From assembly GCA_905198575.1 (NCBI GenBank), contig CAJKDC010000002.1:27530-91529 (forward strand): 64,000 nt of DNA, written 5' to 3'. Positions 27,324 to 35,969 of this stretch are shown here, piece after piece. The position numbers and the translations under genes are program-made. The stretch's first letter is position 1; each line of letters begins with the position of its first letter. Under the pieces are notes generated by a model. The model saw only the letters and a list, made by a program, of their open reading frames with translations, had not been told where the DNA came from and made no database searches. The DNA is from an uncultured Bacteroides sp. (GTDB lineage Bacteria; Bacteroidota; Bacteroidia; Bacteroidales; Bacteroidaceae).

Positions 27324-27353
27324 GTTTTGAATCCCTAAATAAACTCCCAGTAC

Positions 27354-27444
27354 ATCACAACTGCATCATTGCAATGACTAACTTGCGGCATAAGAATAAA
27401 GAACATTCCTCATTCCAGACATGAAAGTTGATCTCAGTTGTGAT
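27354..27444. repeat. 10-bp inverted repeat containing a word shared with another intergenic region
   Basis: ATCACAACTG (27354-27363) is inverted as CAGTTGTGAT (27435-27444). Between them lie CATTGCAATGA and ACTTGCGGCAT, both also found fused at 49009-49027. It lies between the terminator of the pseudogene and the 3' end of the PepSY lipoprotein gene. Confidence 0.45.
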
Positions 27445-27461
27445 ACGATAAAAACACAGGA

Positions 27462-28781
27462 TCAGTCGTCTGCTCTTTCAGACAAGATTTCACCTTTGTC
27501 GTTCAGCGTAACTTCGTACTCCCGGTTTCCTTTTCTGATTTCCACCTTATAAGTATATCCTTCGGCAGTATGAATCACTTCAATATCATCGTCTACAGAC
27601 TGCACGTTATAGCCGGCTTCGGTCAAGGCATTGCTCAGCTGTTCCGGCAAAGTCCGTACTTCCCAAGTGGTGCGAATCCATTCATTCTTACCGTTGAAGA
27701 CAACTTCTTTTTCCAAGCCTTCGTGACGGATTTCTACTTCCAGATAACCGTCATCGTAATCTTTTTCCAAAATTACGGCACCCTGATAAGTTTCACTGAT
27801 GAAGGTATGCACATCGTCTACGACCGGTACTCCCTGTCCATCATCACCAAACTCAGGACGATTCTGCAATAATTGTCCGTCGGCTGCGATATACAATTCT
27901 ACATCATCGTCACGCTGTTCCAGTTCGATTACATAAAATTTGTCGCCTGCTGCAGTTTCGTAGTAATCGATGTCGTCCACGTTACGACCGTTGTAAAGTG
28001 CAGAAGCCTGCAAAGTTGCAAGAACTGCCTGTGGCAACTGGTTCAGGTATTTCGCACTGAAATCTGTCTTGGTATACATCCATGCGCTAGAAGCATTGAA
28101 CATGATTTCACGTTTCCAGCCATCGGCTCCCACCAGCTCCACTTCAGTACCACCGTCTTCTTTTTCAATGTCAATGATAAGCCCGTCGGGGAAGTTGGTT
28201 TCCAGCCAGGCTGCAATAGAGCTTTCCGGAGTTTGGGGAAGGAACTCATGATAATCCTTATCATTTTCGGCATCCACAATTTCCTTAACCAGCAAACCTG
28301 TCTCCGTATAATACAAGTCCACCTCGGTCTCAACCTTATTCTCTTCTTTCTCTACCTCGATGACATAAAGTGTTTCTGCATCGGGACGCACCAGCACATC
28401 GATGTCATCACGTTCTTTTATCCAGGGAGCAACTGCATAGCTGCTTGCATTAAAAGCCTCCAATACTGCTGCCGGCAACTGCGAAAAAGTAATCTCCTGC
28501 TCGGTCATTCCCCAGCTGGCATCAGCAAGAGCAAACCAAGCTGTATGATTATGATCATCAGAGCGTGTAGCCGTATCGTAAAATTTAGCAATAGCATAAG
28601 CATCGGTTTTAGACCATTCCACATTGCGTGCCTGCGGATATTTTTGATTAAAAGCGTTCAGCACAGCTTCGGGAACGTCAGAAGCAGACGGGTTTTTACC
28701 TGGATCGTCATTGTCACTGCACGAAGTTAAGGATAGCATACCCCCCATTACAAGGGTCCATAAATAATGAATCTGTTTCAT
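27462..28781 (-). CDS. Lipoprotein with three tandem PepSY-like (DUF2874-type) modules
   Basis: A 439-residue lipoprotein with the lipobox LTSC (Cys21) after a short signal peptide. The mature part contains three related units of about 120-140 residues (about 35-170, 175-310 and 320-439). Each has the pattern of a helix with LPxAVxxxL followed by acidic beta-strands with VIExE-type and DGxLL/KGEIL turns, typical of Bacteroidales PepSY-like (BLIP-fold) proteins. It is very acidic. Such proteins are periplasmic or surface-attached, with no firmly known role; inhibition of proteases or metal binding has been proposed. It is a single gene on the minus strand. Confidence 0.85.
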   Translation of the reverse strand: MKQIHYLWTLVMGGMLSLTSCSDNDDPGKNPSASDVPEAVLNAFNQKYPQARNVEWSKTDAYAIAKFYDTATRSDDHNHTAWFALADASWGMTEQEITFSQLPAAVLEAFNASSYAVAPWIKERDDIDVLVRPDAETLYVIEVEKEENKVETEVDLYYTETGLLVKEIVDAENDKDYHEFLPQTPESSIAAWLETNFPDGLIIDIEKEDGGTEVELVGADGWKREIMFNASSAWMYTKTDFSAKYLNQLPQAVLATLQASALYNGRNVDDIDYYETAAGDKFYVIELEQRDDDVELYIAADGQLLQNRPEFGDDGQGVPVVDDVHTFISETYQGAVILEKDYDDGYLEVEIRHEGLEKEVVFNGKNEWIRTTWEVRTLPEQLSNALTEAGYNVQSVDDDIEVIHTAEGYTYKVEIRKGNREYEVTLNDKGEILSERADD

Positions 28782-28882
28782 ACAAAAAATATTTATTTAA
28801 ATTTGATACACAAAAAAAGGAAGCAATTCTGAAAAGATTCTGAATTCTACTCCCGTTTTTCTGGTTTTAATGTTTTTTATAG

Positions 28883-28915
28883 CCCGTTTTACTTTCATCT
28901 GAAACGGGTTTTTCT
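28883..28915 (+). terminator. Terminator-like hairpin without an obvious upstream gene
   Basis: CCCGTTT and AAACGGG pair around an 11-base loop, followed by TTTTTC on the plus strand. The only gene upstream on the left reads away from it. It may end an unannotated plus-strand transcript or be a leader structure of the minus-strand lipoprotein gene. Confidence 0.4.
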
Positions 28916-28932
28916 TATCTTTAAGGAACAAA

Positions 28933-28940
28933 TAACTTTG
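28933..28940 (+). promoter_or_regulatory. -7 element TAACTTTG for the 210-residue membrane protein gene
   Basis: TAACTTTG fits the TAnnTTTG consensus and lies 24 bases before the ATG at 28965. A TTT stretch about 20 bases upstream is a weak -33 candidate. Confidence 0.5.
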
Positions 28941-28964
28941 ATGTCTAACTAAATACTAAAGTAT

Positions 28965-29597
28965 ATGCATGATATAACACTACTGATTGCCGTAATAGCA
29001 CTGGCCTTATGGCCACCTCTTTTTCTGGTAATATATCTGCTTTACCTGCACCGGAAAAAAAATGCACACCTGCGGGACCTGACAAAAAACGAGCTGGAAA
29101 ATATCAGTACGCAGGAACTGGTTACACGTACACTGAAACGACTGGGATGCCAGCCTACGGTGAACGAAGACGGACATATCTGTTTCAAATATCAGGGGGA
29201 TGACTTTTACATTGCTGCGGAAGAAGACCACCGGTTTATCATGATATGGAATCCCTGGTGGGCTACCATCAGTGCCGACAACGATGCACTGCCTTACATG
29301 AAGGAAGGTATCAATGCTGTAAATGCCAACTCACTGGTTACCACAGTCTATACCATGGGGGAAGATGAAAAAGAAGTGGGACTGCACTCGCGCTGCCATA
29401 CGGTATTCACACCCTACGAGGGTGAACTGGACGAAGTTCTGCAAGCCCTGCTGGAACAGTTCTTTACAACGCACGAGGTAATTAAGGAAACGATACAGCA
29501 ACTGTGTGCAGCTCCTACCGAAAACGAAAAGCAGGAAAGGGTTAAAGTCAAGGGATTTTCTTATACGCAAAAGGAAAAGACCGAACAGATAGCATAA
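28965..29597 (+). CDS. Single-pass membrane protein of unknown function
   Basis: A 210-residue protein with one N-terminal membrane helix (about 4-27, then LHRKKN, so the bulk is probably cytoplasmic). A soluble alpha/beta domain (about 45-185) contains CFKYQGDDFYIAAEEDHRFIMIW and WWATIS segments. Helix-strand order resembles YbjN / secretion-chaperone-like folds, but this is only a visual impression. No catalytic motif is seen. Its stop codon abuts the stop of the convergent thioredoxin-like lipoprotein gene with no gap. Confidence 0.65.
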   Translation: MHDITLLIAVIALALWPPLFLVIYLLYLHRKKNAHLRDLTKNELENISTQELVTRTLKRLGCQPTVNEDGHICFKYQGDDFYIAAEEDHRFIMIWNPWWATISADNDALPYMKEGINAVNANSLVTTVYTMGEDEKEVGLHSRCHTVFTPYEGELDEVLQALLEQFFTTHEVIKETIQQLCAAPTENEKQERVKVKGFSYTQKEKTEQIA

Positions 29598-30143
29598 CTA
29601 TTCGGCCAACAACTCGGAAATCCATGTATCCAACTGAGTAAATGTGGCAATGGGGTTATCCTTCGAAATGTGACGGATAATCCCATTTTTATCGCATACA
29701 TAGACTGTAGGAACGGCTGTTATCTTAAAAGGAAGCACCATTTCCGGACTCTCGAAGAACAAACAGGGCATGGTGTAGCCATGTTCCTCCCAATAGGCTG
29801 CTATTTCCTTCGGGGTTTCCTTATAACTTATCAAAAGGAGATTTATCGGGGCATCTGCTGCAGCATCCTGCATACCGAAATATTTGTCGTAAAGTTGCTG
29901 TATGTAAGGCAACTCCTGCTGGCAGTCGGGGCACTTGGTATGAAAAAAGACAAGTACCGAAGGAATACCTTTCAGAGTTTCGGCCGTTACAATGCCTGCC
30001 TCGGTTTCTATCTGGAAAGCAGGAAGCCGGTCTCCCTCCGACAGTGGTTCTACAACGGTTTCTTCGGTACCCGAAACACATGCAGACAGCAACATTATCA
30101 GAAACATGCCGGCCGCAAAACAATAATTACGTATCTTTGCCAT
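29598..30143 (-). CDS. Thioredoxin-like (TlpA/ResA-type) lipoprotein
   Basis: A 181-residue lipoprotein. The lipobox LSAC (Cys22) is followed by a thioredoxin fold with the redox motif CPDC (FFHTKCPDCQQELPYI) and the cis-proline segment AVPTVYVCD. It is probably a periplasmic thiol oxidoreductase attached to a membrane. CPDC differs from the CxPC-like motif of ResA, but such variation is common in this family in Bacteroidales. The gene ends base-to-base against its convergent neighbour. It has its own TATATTTG element. Confidence 0.88.
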   Translation of the reverse strand: MAKIRNYCFAAGMFLIMLLSACVSGTEETVVEPLSEGDRLPAFQIETEAGIVTAETLKGIPSVLVFFHTKCPDCQQELPYIQQLYDKYFGMQDAAADAPINLLLISYKETPKEIAAYWEEHGYTMPCLFFESPEMVLPFKITAVPTVYVCDKNGIIRHISKDNPIATFTQLDTWISELLAE

Positions 30144-30168
30144 CGGAAAAATGTTATTTGAATGTGCA

Positions 30169-30176
30169 CAAATATA
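30169..30176 (-). promoter_or_regulatory. -7 element TATATTTG for the thioredoxin-like lipoprotein gene
   Basis: TATATTTG on the minus strand, 26-33 bases before the ATG at 30143. It fits the Bacteroides -7 consensus; the -33 region is not clear. Confidence 0.5.
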
Positions 30177-30233
30177 ATTTTTTTCAAGATAATATGAAAT
30201 GATTATTTTTACAAATCAAAATATAGACTTAAA

Positions 30234-31418
30234 ATGAAACGTGAACTCATAGAAAACAAAGGTATTCCTGCATCCTTGCTTTGGATACTGGCTATTATTG
30301 CCGGGATTTCGGTGGCTAACTTATATTATAACCAGCCGTTGCTTAACCGTATCAGTGAGGATTTTGGCATATCCGAGTTTACTGCTAATCTCATCCCGAT
30401 GACGACCCAGATTGGATATGCGCTAGGATTGCTGTTTATTATCCCGCTGGGCGACTTATACAACCGGCGAAATATCATCCTGATAAACTTCTGCATGCTG
30501 GTGGTTTCACTGCTGGTGATTGCCGTTGCACCCAATATTTACTATGTACTGGCAGCTTCGCTTTTCACGGGAATCTGTTCGGTGATGCCTCAGATATTTA
30601 TTCCCATCGCAGCCCAGTTTTCTACTCCGGAAACGAAAGGAAAACATGTGGGTATGATTGTTGCAGGACTGCTGACAGGTATTTTGGCCTCACGGGTAGT
30701 GAGCGGTATGGTGGGCGAATACTGGGGATGGCGTACCATCTACTACGTGGCTGCCGTGCTCATGCTGCTGTGTATCTTTGTGACGCTGCGTGTCTTGCCC
30801 GTCACACCGATTAACTTTAACGGCAGGTACAGACAGCTTATGAAGTCTTTGCTGGAACTGGTTATAAAATACCCGATGCTGCGGGTGTGTGCTGTCCGTT
30901 CCGGATTGTGTTTCGGCTCTTTTCTGGCACTTTGGACGTGCCTTGCTTTCAAGATGTCGGGCGAACCTTTTTATGCCGGCAACAATGTAATTGGGTTATT
31001 GGGACTTTGCGGAGTAGCGGGAGCACTGACAGCCTCAACCGTGGGAAAATATGTGCGTGTGCTGGGAGTGCGGAAATTTAACTACCTGGGCGGCGGACTT
31101 ATCTTGCTGGCATGGCTGATTCTGGCTGTACTAGGCAACCGCTATGCGGGTATCATTGCCGGTATCCTGATTATCGACATCGGTATGCAATGCATCCAGT
31201 TGAGTAATCAGACGAGTGTGTTCTCACTCGATGCCAAAGCTTCCAACCGCATCAATACGATATTTATGACGACCTATTTTCTGGGGGGCGCATTGGGTAC
31301 ATTTCTGGCAGGAAGCTGCTGGGAGCTGTGGAAATGGAACGGAGTCGTGGGAGCCGGTATTGACCTGACGCTATGCTCCGTACTGATTACCGTATGTATT
31401 AAAAACAAAAATTACTGA
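30234..31418 (+). CDS. MFS transporter, drug:proton antiporter-like
   Basis: A 394-residue protein with twelve predicted helices. It carries the MFS signature between helices 2 and 3 (IIPLGDLYNRRNIIL) and ANLYYNQPLL in helix 1, a pattern of the YnfM/AraJ-like efflux group. It lies in the inner membrane and probably exports small compounds. Substrate unknown. The downstream DUF3843 gene begins two bases after its stop, so the two are co-transcribed. Confidence 0.88.
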   Translation: MKRELIENKGIPASLLWILAIIAGISVANLYYNQPLLNRISEDFGISEFTANLIPMTTQIGYALGLLFIIPLGDLYNRRNIILINFCMLVVSLLVIAVAPNIYYVLAASLFTGICSVMPQIFIPIAAQFSTPETKGKHVGMIVAGLLTGILASRVVSGMVGEYWGWRTIYYVAAVLMLLCIFVTLRVLPVTPINFNGRYRQLMKSLLELVIKYPMLRVCAVRSGLCFGSFLALWTCLAFKMSGEPFYAGNNVIGLLGLCGVAGALTASTVGKYVRVLGVRKFNYLGGGLILLAWLILAVLGNRYAGIIAGILIIDIGMQCIQLSNQTSVFSLDAKASNRINTIFMTTYFLGGALGTFLAGSCWELWKWNGVVGAGIDLTLCSVLITVCIKNKNY

Positions 31419-31420
31419 TT

Positions 31421-32587
31421 ATGAACAAACGAAGTATTTATGCCAACGACTGGATGGCGCTGCATCCTTATCAGGCTACTCAACCTTCGGATGCTTTCTA
31501 TGTTGACCTTTCGAACCATTTGTTTGATGTGTGCGAAATGCCTCAACTGCCGGAAGTTTTCCGGAAAAAGGCTTGCCTGTATATAGCTGCTTATCTGGAA
31601 GATATAGTATCCGGCTTGGGCCTGTGGAAAGCTTTTACCCAAGAACAGAAACAACTGTATGGCACGACATTGCCTTTTTACGAAACTGGAGATAACTACT
31701 ACCCGGATGAAGTGAATATGGAGGATATCTGCTTCCTGCTGTGGAATACGTGGGAAAAAGCGCTCTATAAACATAGCTATATTCATCCGATGAAAGAGGC
31801 TATCCGGACTACGGCTCAGCGTATGCTTCCGATTTTGGAAGAAGCGTACGAAACTGCTCCGGAAAATGATTTCCTGCAAGGTTATTTCGACAATTTCAAG
31901 GATGAAGCTGATGCGTTGAGAAAGCTCAACTGGCTTTTCGGACATACGTACCTGACAGAGCCTTCTACACAAGCTTACATCGAACAGGTGACACCTAAAG
32001 ACCGGTTCATCATTCCGGTAGGACCGCATGCGCTCTTCTTGCACGAATGGATAGAAAGACTGGCTGCAGATGGCAGTGTATGGAAAACGCTCAAAGAGTT
32101 ATACCCACCTACCCCAACTATACCGGCCAGCCAACTGCAAAAGAACAAGGAAATCTATCAGCTTTTTACTGCAGGTACGGGAGGCAGTGATATCGTTTAT
32201 CTGGATGGATACGACAACCTGAGAGCTTTTCTCACCGGGGTTTTGAAATGGCAGGACGATGATAACCATACGCTTCCTCACATGAAAGCGCACCGGAACT
32301 TTATCTTGATGGTAAACGAAGAAAAAGGGATTCTACTGGCTAAAGATATCTGCGAATGCATTGCAGCACCCGGCAATAGTTTATATTCGCAGGAAACAGC
32401 CAGCAAGCATGCCTTCCGTCTGCTGACAGAGCCAACGGTATGCCCGCCGGATTTACTGTACCGCTGCATACGGGAAAAATGGCTGCCCGATGCTTGTATT
32501 CCTGGAAAGGAATCGACCGACATCGTGCAAAAGCACGCAGACTTTATTGCCCGTCATGCTTTATTATACTATTACAGAGGAGACTGA
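31421..32587 (+). CDS. DUF3843 family protein
   Basis: A 388-residue soluble protein with no signal peptide. It matches in memory the Bacteroidales DUF3843 family (start IYANDWMALHPY, then FLLWNTWEKALYKHSYIHPM). Helical, Trp/Tyr-rich, with no catalytic motif that I recognise. It starts two bases after the MFS transporter stop. Function unknown. Its last codons form the left arm of a terminator. Confidence 0.8.
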   Translation: MNKRSIYANDWMALHPYQATQPSDAFYVDLSNHLFDVCEMPQLPEVFRKKACLYIAAYLEDIVSGLGLWKAFTQEQKQLYGTTLPFYETGDNYYPDEVNMEDICFLLWNTWEKALYKHSYIHPMKEAIRTTAQRMLPILEEAYETAPENDFLQGYFDNFKDEADALRKLNWLFGHTYLTEPSTQAYIEQVTPKDRFIIPVGPHALFLHEWIERLAADGSVWKTLKELYPPTPTIPASQLQKNKEIYQLFTAGTGGSDIVYLDGYDNLRAFLTGVLKWQDDDNHTLPHMKAHRNFILMVNEEKGILLAKDICECIAAPGNSLYSQETASKHAFRLLTEPTVCPPDLLYRCIREKWLPDACIPGKESTDIVQKHADFIARHALLYYYRGD

Positions 32588-32605
32588 TCATCTCCTCTGT
32601 TTTTT
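32574..32605 (+). terminator. Terminator overlapping the DUF3843 stop codon
   Basis: ACAGAGGAGA (32574-32583) pairs with TCTCCTCTGT (32591-32600), followed by a T-run. The left arm lies inside the coding sequence. Confidence 0.85.
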
Positions 32606-32616
32606 ATCTGTATCTT

Positions 32617-33771
32617 TCAGGCTACCAGTCTGCGTGTATACGGGTTTGTATACATCAGGCGTACCCACACCAAACTGAGCCCGAAAGCAAAACAGCTCAT
32701 CAGCATGATGCGCAGATAGTAGGGTAATCCATAGATGTTGAACAAATCGTAACCTACAAAAACCAATATATAGTGGCAGAGGTATACGCCAAAAGTAAGA
32801 CGGGCAATGGCAGACAATTGAGGCGAAGAAACGCATTTTATTTTCTGCACAATTACAAACAGGGCAAAAGTCATCATAAAGACATTTATTCCCGAGAAAT
32901 ACCATACGATTTCTAGATATGCGTAATTGCCGGGATAATAATTTTGAGTCAGAATATAACCGTAAGCCGTTATGAAATAGCCTACGACAAACATCGGCAC
33001 AGTGATAGCCAGCGTTTTCTTCCAACTCCAGTCCAAAGGATATGTCTTTAAATAATAGGCTAATATCAAATAACCTATAAAGCCGGAGAAATAATAAAAC
33101 GTATGGTATACATTCCAATCGCAGCCACCCAGCAATTCCATATTACCATAGTTTCCCTGGTAGCCCAGCATCGGAGCAAACATTTTAATATAGGGCAAAA
33201 CTAAAGTCACTCCCCACAGGTTAAGCACAAGCTTAATATCCTTTTTATCGGCCTGTTCCAGCCAGCAGCTTAAAATAGGCATCAGCAGATAAAGTCCTAT
33301 CAACATATAAAGGTACCATAACGGAACTGTATCCGTATTGAAATTAAAAATAAAGATATACAGCTTGACCAGCAACGAGTGTACCGTATATCCGGCAGCA
33401 TCCGTAACCGGATTGGCCGATTGCGGACTGACATTTGCAAAATAAAACAATACAGGTAACAAGAGCGACCAGAAAACAAGCGGGATGGCTATACGTCCCA
33501 ACCGCTTTTTATAAAACTGACGGAGAGTATACTGTCTTCCTACAGGGAGAAGCAAAACCCCTGTCATCATTACAAACAAAGGAACACTGGGACGCATCAG
33601 GCTTCCCAATAAAGTACCTGTCAGGAAAGAAGCGCGATTGTTGTCAAACTGAGCCACAAATCCATCGCAACAATGCGAAAAAACGACCATAAAGCAAGCT
33701 AAAATACGCAATACATCTATCCATCCTACGTTTTCTCTTCTCACACTAGAAAATGCCATATCATATTTCAA
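32617..33771 (-). CDS. Acyltransferase family 3 (OafA-like) membrane protein
   Basis: A 384-residue integral membrane protein with about ten helices. The N-terminal segment WIDVLRILACFMVVFSHCCDG contains the R-x10-H active-site arrangement of acyltransferase-3 proteins. A second motif, PLFVMMTGVLLLP, follows. Members O-acetylate sugars of surface polysaccharides or other cell-surface molecules. No polysaccharide gene cluster surrounds it, so its acceptor is unknown. The gene is flanked on both sides by hairpins. Confidence 0.88.
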   Translation of the reverse strand: MKYDMAFSSVRRENVGWIDVLRILACFMVVFSHCCDGFVAQFDNNRASFLTGTLLGSLMRPSVPLFVMMTGVLLLPVGRQYTLRQFYKKRLGRIAIPLVFWSLLLPVLFYFANVSPQSANPVTDAAGYTVHSLLVKLYIFIFNFNTDTVPLWYLYMLIGLYLLMPILSCWLEQADKKDIKLVLNLWGVTLVLPYIKMFAPMLGYQGNYGNMELLGGCDWNVYHTFYYFSGFIGYLILAYYLKTYPLDWSWKKTLAITVPMFVVGYFITAYGYILTQNYYPGNYAYLEIVWYFSGINVFMMTFALFVIVQKIKCVSSPQLSAIARLTFGVYLCHYILVFVGYDLFNIYGLPYYLRIMLMSCFAFGLSLVWVRLMYTNPYTRRLVA

Positions 33772-33833
33772 TTTAAGATTTAATAACAGTACGAATTTAC
33801 GATGAACATCTTACAAAACAAAACATATCGTAT

Positions 33834-33876
33834 AAAAAAACCGCCTTATAGCAGAAAAGAATCTGCTATAAGGCGG
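33834..33876 (-). terminator. Terminator of the GH13-fragment gene
   Basis: CCGCCTTATAGCAG (33841-33854) pairs perfectly with CTGCTATAAGGCGG (33863-33876). The A-run at 33834-33840 gives a U-tract on the minus strand. Confidence 0.88.
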
Positions 33877-33905
33877 CATACGATGAAAATCTACAGAAGA
33901 GTCTG

Positions 33906-34160
33906 TCAGAATTCAATAATCAATGACTGACGTGCAGGCAATAACATGTCTTTCGTCAAGTCAACCTCTTTTCCCGTTACCAGTTCCCTTCCTATCCGAG
34001 ATTGAGAAGTAAGCATACTGTAGTGTGAACTGTCCAATGTCTGCTCAGCATCTTTGCTGTTTACAATAATCAATTCATTTTTACCCTGATTTGTGCGGGC
34101 ATACAAGTATATTCCATTAGCTGGAATATGATACTTAGTGGTCTTAGTCTCGTTTATCAT
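33906..34160 (-). pseudogene. Orphan C-terminal domain of a GH13 alpha-amylase/neopullulanase
   Basis: An 84-residue ORF that matches, from memory, only the C-terminal beta-sandwich of SusA-like GH13 enzymes (cyclomaltodextrinase C-terminal domain). Telling segments are YHIPANGIYLYART, LIIVNSKDAEQTLD, ELVTGKEVDLTKD and LLPARQSLIIEF, ending where the full enzymes end. The preceding catalytic (beta/alpha)8 barrel of several hundred residues is absent. Despite this the ORF has its own ATG, a TATCTTTG element at the right distance, and a perfect terminator. The simplest explanation is an internal deletion that joined the original promoter and start to the 3' end. It could still make a small stable domain. 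Confidence 0.75.
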
Positions 34161-34186
34161 TTACTATTGTATTGAAAAATCGGGCT

Positions 34187-34194
34187 CAAAGATA
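34187..34194 (-). promoter_or_regulatory. -7 element TATCTTTG for the GH13-fragment gene
   Basis: TATCTTTG on the minus strand, about 27 bases before the ATG at 34160. No -33 TTTG is seen at 19-21 bases, only TGAATTATC. Confidence 0.5.
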
Positions 34195-34273
34195 AAGGAT
34201 AAAAAATGTATGATAATTCATTTTTAAAATAAAATAAGTAAAAATACATACGTTCTTGATTTATATCAAGATT

Positions 34274-34330
34274 AAAAAAGAGCTGATGTTCATTGCTTTC
34301 CCCAAAAAGCATAACAGAACACCAGCTCTT
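34274..34330 (-). terminator. Terminator of the methylmalonyl-CoA decarboxylase operon
   Basis: AAGAGCTGATGTTC (34278-34291) pairs with GAACACCAGCTCTT (34317-34330) apart from one position. The A-run on its left gives a U-tract on the minus strand. It lies 21 bases after the mmdB stop codon. Confidence 0.8.
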
Positions 34331-34351
34331 CTACCTATATTATGTATAAAA

Positions 34352-35512
34352 TTACATCAGGAATCCCAGCAATATACCGGCAGCTACAGCCGAACCGATA
34401 ACCCCGGCAACATTCGGACCCATGGCATGCATCAGCAAATAGTTGGTAGGATCGTATTCCAAACCAATAACTTGCGAGATTCGAGCCGAGTCGGGTACTG
34501 CAGATACACCAGCATTACCAATCAGTGGATTAATTTTGTTTTCTTTATTCAAAACCAAATTGAAGATCTTGACAAACAAAACCCCAGAAGTTGTGGCAAT
34601 CACAAACGACAAAGCTCCTAAGAAGAAAATCTTAATAGAGTCGAAAGTCAGGAACTCGGATGCCTGTGTAGAGGCTCCAACTGTTACTCCCAGCAAAATA
34701 GTAATGACGTCAATCAGCGGTCCGCGGGCTGTTTCAGCCAAACGACGTGTCACGCCACTTTCTTTCAACAGATTACCGAAGAAAAGCATTCCCAACAATG
34801 GCAAACCTGAAGGTACCAAGAAACAGGTAAGCAACAAACCGATAATCGGGAACATAACTTTCTCTGTATGCGAAACAGCACGTGGCGGTTTCATGCGGAT
34901 AAGGCGCTCTTTCTTGGTAGTGAGCAGACGCATGATAGGCGGCTGGATAACGGGTACCAGTGCCATATACGAATAAGCCGAAACGGCAATGGCTCCCATA
35001 AGGTTAGGCGCCAGTTTAGACGAAAGGAAGATGGCGGTAGGACCATCAGCACCTCCGATAATACCAATGGCACCTGCCTGCATCGGGTCGAAACCTATGG
35101 CCAAAGCTATCATGTATGCACCAAAGATACCAAACTGGGCAGCTGCTCCAATCAGCATCAGCTTCGGATTGGAAATAAGTGCCGAGAAGTCGGTCATGGC
35201 ACCAATCCCCAAAAAGATAAGCGGCGGATACCATCCCGAAGTCACCCCCTGATACAAAATGTTTAATACAGATCCTTCTTCATAAATACCCACCTTGAGG
35301 CCGGCCTCCATGTTAAAAGGAATATTACCAATCAGCATACCAAAGCCGATAGGAATCAGTAACATCGGTTCAAATTCCTTTGCAACGGCCAAGTAAATAA
35401 ACAAAATACCGAAAAGAATCATAATGAGGTGTCCCACGGTAGCATTGTGGAAACCTGTATAGGTCCAGAAATCGGCCAGATTATTTTGTATAAAAGAAAT
35501 AAACTCACCCAT
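34352..35512 (-). CDS. mmdB: Na+-translocating decarboxylase beta subunit (methylmalonyl-CoA decarboxylase)
   Basis: A 386-residue membrane protein of the OadB/MmdB/GcdB family: about nine or more helices with IGGADGPTAIFLSSKLAP and the C-terminal GNAGVSAVPDSARI segments, both part of the sodium pathway. It decarboxylates carboxybiotin on the carrier subunit and pumps Na+ outward. It ends the operon mce-mmdA-oadG-carrier-mmdB, so the substrate is methylmalonyl-CoA. The ATG at 35512 lies two bases past the carrier-gene stop; an in-frame GTG at 35518 overlapping that stop is the alternative. Confidence 0.92.
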   Translation of the reverse strand: MGEFISFIQNNLADFWTYTGFHNATVGHLIMILFGILFIYLAVAKEFEPMLLIPIGFGMLIGNIPFNMEAGLKVGIYEEGSVLNILYQGVTSGWYPPLIFLGIGAMTDFSALISNPKLMLIGAAAQFGIFGAYMIALAIGFDPMQAGAIGIIGGADGPTAIFLSSKLAPNLMGAIAVSAYSYMALVPVIQPPIMRLLTTKKERLIRMKPPRAVSHTEKVMFPIIGLLLTCFLVPSGLPLLGMLFFGNLLKESGVTRRLAETARGPLIDVITILLGVTVGASTQASEFLTFDSIKIFFLGALSFVIATTSGVLFVKIFNLVLNKENKINPLIGNAGVSAVPDSARISQVIGLEYDPTNYLLMHAMGPNVAGVIGSAVAAGILLGFLM

Positions 35513-35514
35513 AA

Positions 35515-35946
35515 TCACTCAATTATTATAAGGTCTGTACCTTCCAAAATAGACTCTCCCTTGCTTACATTAATGCTGATTACTTTACCGTCGTGATCTG
35601 CTTTAATGTCATTTTCCATCTTCATGGCTTCCAGTATCATCACAGTCTGACCGCGTTTTACCATATCACCTTCTTTTACTTTAATATCCAGAATAACTCC
35701 CGGAAGCGGTGACTTGATTCCTACTTTTCCGCCACTTGGAACAGAAGGACGGCTGATTACTGGAGGAGGAGCAGCCGGAGTCGTTGCTGTAGGACGAATT
35801 ACGGGTTTGATTTTCGGTTTTGCTTCACGCTGAAGTTCTACTGTATAAGCAGTACCGTTTACTTCAACATGGGCAATATTGTCTTCTATATCTCCGACTT
35901 GTACTTTATAAAGATTACCGTTAATCTTATATTTATATTCTTTCAT
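35515..35946 (-). CDS. mmdC: Biotin carboxyl carrier protein of the decarboxylase
   Basis: A 143-residue protein. A short N-terminal region (1-45), a Pro/Ala-rich linker (about 46-70, PTATTPAAPPPVISRPS) and a biotinyl domain (about 73-143) with the biotinylation site EAMKMEN. The carrier moves the carboxyl group from the carboxyltransferase to the membrane beta subunit. Its 3' end is only two bases from the mmdB ATG. Confidence 0.92.
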   Translation of the reverse strand: MKEYKYKINGNLYKVQVGDIEDNIAHVEVNGTAYTVELQREAKPKIKPVIRPTATTPAAPPPVISRPSVPSGGKVGIKSPLPGVILDIKVKEGDMVKRGQTVMILEAMKMENDIKADHDGKVISINVSKGESILEGTDLIIIE

Positions 35947-35969
35947 GGTTTTGATTCTTGATTAATAAG

